NCBI GenBank assembly: GCA_030705665.1
Contig: JAUZQA010000170.1
Location: 1-8,075, forward strand
Length of the DNA: 8,075 nucleotides
Source: Bacillota bacterium
GTDB lineage: Bacteria > Bacillota > Bacilli > Bacillales_B > DSM-18226
Direction: 5' to 3'
In this document: piece after piece, positions 7,356 through 8,075 of the stretch
How the letters are laid out: the number at the start of each line of letters is the position of its first letter
Position numbering within the stretch: the first letter of the stretch is position 1
Notes under the pieces: model-generated
What the model was told of the DNA's origin: nothing
Database searches by the model: none
What the model saw: the letters and a program-made list of their open reading frames with translations, nothing else
Program-made: the position numbers and the translations under genes

Positions 7356-8075
7356 ATGTCAATCAGCATCCCTAGAGGAACTCAAGACATACTGCCAGGC
7401 GAAGTTGAAAAATGGCAGTTGATTGAAAACAAAGCTAGAGAGCTTTGTGAAAAATATCAATACCACGAAATCCGTACCCCAATTTTTGAACATACAGAAT
7501 TGTTCAAACGAGGGGTTGGAGATACAACCGATATCGTTCAAAAGGAAATGTACACGTTCAAAGACCGCGGTGACCGTGATCTCACCTTAAGACCAGAAGG
7601 AACCGCCTCAACGGTTAGAGCCTATGTCGAGAAAAAAATGTTTGGAAATGCCAATCAGCCTGTAAAACTCTACTATATGGGGCCGATGTTTCGATACGAG
7701 CGTCCGCAGGCAGGCCGTTTCCGTCAATTTGTCCAATTCGGAATTGAGGCATTAGGAAGCAATGATCCTGCGATTGATGCAGAGGTTATTTCCCTCGCAG
7801 TCAATCTCTATAAAGAGATGGGCCTAAAAAAGTTAAAACTTGTTATTAATAGTTTAGGCGATAAGGAGAGCAGAAATGCTCACCGAGAAGCACTTGTGAA
7901 TCACTTTAGTCCAAGAATTAACGAGTTCTGTGAGGATTGTCAAAAAAGATTGGACAAAAATCCCTTAAGAATTCTTGATTGTAAGCAGGACCATGATCAT
8001 GAATTAATGAAGACGGCACCTTCGATCATTGATTATTTAAATGATTATTCCAAAAAATATTTTGAAAAACTTCAG
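7356..8075 (+). CDS. hisS: Histidyl-tRNA synthetase, N-terminal 240 codons (3' truncated by the window)
   Basis: HisRS is a class II synthetase joining histidine to tRNA-His with ATP. The reading frame runs open from ATG 7356 to the window edge, covering 240 of an expected ~420-430 residues. It starts [16 protein letters not shown], the typical HisRS N-terminus. Motif 1 lies around [11 protein letters not shown] (40-50), the histidine/ATP-pocket segment LRPEGT is at 78-83, and motif 2 [19 protein letters not shown] spans 107-125 with the catalytic Arg at 113. The segment [19 protein letters not shown] (181-199), with its Cys residues, belongs to the Firmicute-type enzyme as I recall it. The second HisRS signature and motif 3 lie beyond the window. 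AAAGGAGG (7336-7343) is the ribosome binding site, with a slightly long 12-base spacer. Expression depends on the T-box leader; in Bacillus aspS usually follows hisS, which cannot be checked here. Confidence 0.97.
   Translation, partial: MSISIPRGTQDILPGEVEKWQLIENKARELCEKYQYHEIRTPIFEHTELFKRGVGDTTDIVQKEMYTFKDRGDRDLTLRPEGTASTVRAYVEKKMFGNANQPVKLYYMGPMFRYERPQAGRFRQFVQFGIEALGSNDPAIDAEVISLAVNLYKEMGLKKLKLVINSLGDKESRNAHREALVNHFSPRINEFCEDCQKRLDKNPLRILDCKQDHDHELMKTAPSIIDYLNDYSKKYFEKLQ

Noticed and set aside
1..8075. CRISPR array, prophage or transposase genes, toxin-antitoxin pairs, tRNA or rRNA genes, or a new multi-gene system.
   Set aside because: I saw no regularly spaced direct repeats, no mobile-element proteins and no cloverleaf. 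Almost all of the window is accounted for by conserved housekeeping genes and their signals.

Overview
The window looks like a core chromosomal segment of a low-GC Firmicute of the family Bacillaceae (Bacillus, Neobacillus or a close relative). The evidence is gene content and order (secDF, recJ, apt, relA/rel, dtd, hisS), AT-rich DNA, strong AGGAGG/GGTGA ribosome binding sites, sigma-A type promoters with 17-bp spacers, U-tailed intrinsic terminators and a T-box leader before hisS. All recognised genes lie on the plus strand. The genus is inferred from gene order and protein character; I could not run a search.

Layout from left to right. (1) The 3' end of secDF (Sec translocase accessory protein), closed by a hairpin terminator. 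(2) A new sigma-A promoter and the recJ-apt pair, overlapping by 10 bp and closed by a second terminator. (3) A 268-bp intergenic stretch with a likely promoter and a leader of about 128 nt, then rel (ppGpp synthetase/hydrolase) and dtd (D-aminoacyl-tRNA deacylase), 16 bp apart and closed by a third terminator. (4) A small helix-turn-helix-like protein of about 58 residues. (5) A promoter whose -35 box overlaps that small gene's stop codon, driving a full T-box riboswitch leader, then the first 240 codons of hisS (histidyl-tRNA synthetase), which runs off the right edge.

The functions fit together loosely around nucleotides and translation quality. RecJ degrades single-stranded DNA in repair, Apt salvages adenine to AMP, Rel senses uncharged tRNA on the ribosome and makes or breaks (p)ppGpp, Dtd removes D-amino acids from tRNA, and HisRS charges tRNA-His under control of a tRNA-sensing leader. 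Each transcription unit is bracketed by its own promoter and terminator, except the small gene, for which I see neither.

I found no mobile element gene, CRISPR array, defence system or new multi-gene system; this is housekeeping DNA. The points most worth a second look are the T-box specificity, where the specifier can be read as AAC or CAC and the tRNA-end-binding bulge predicts a G discriminator, unlike tRNA-His; a perfect 11-bp inverted repeat between the T-box terminator and the hisS ribosome binding site; and the uncharacterised small HTH-like gene.
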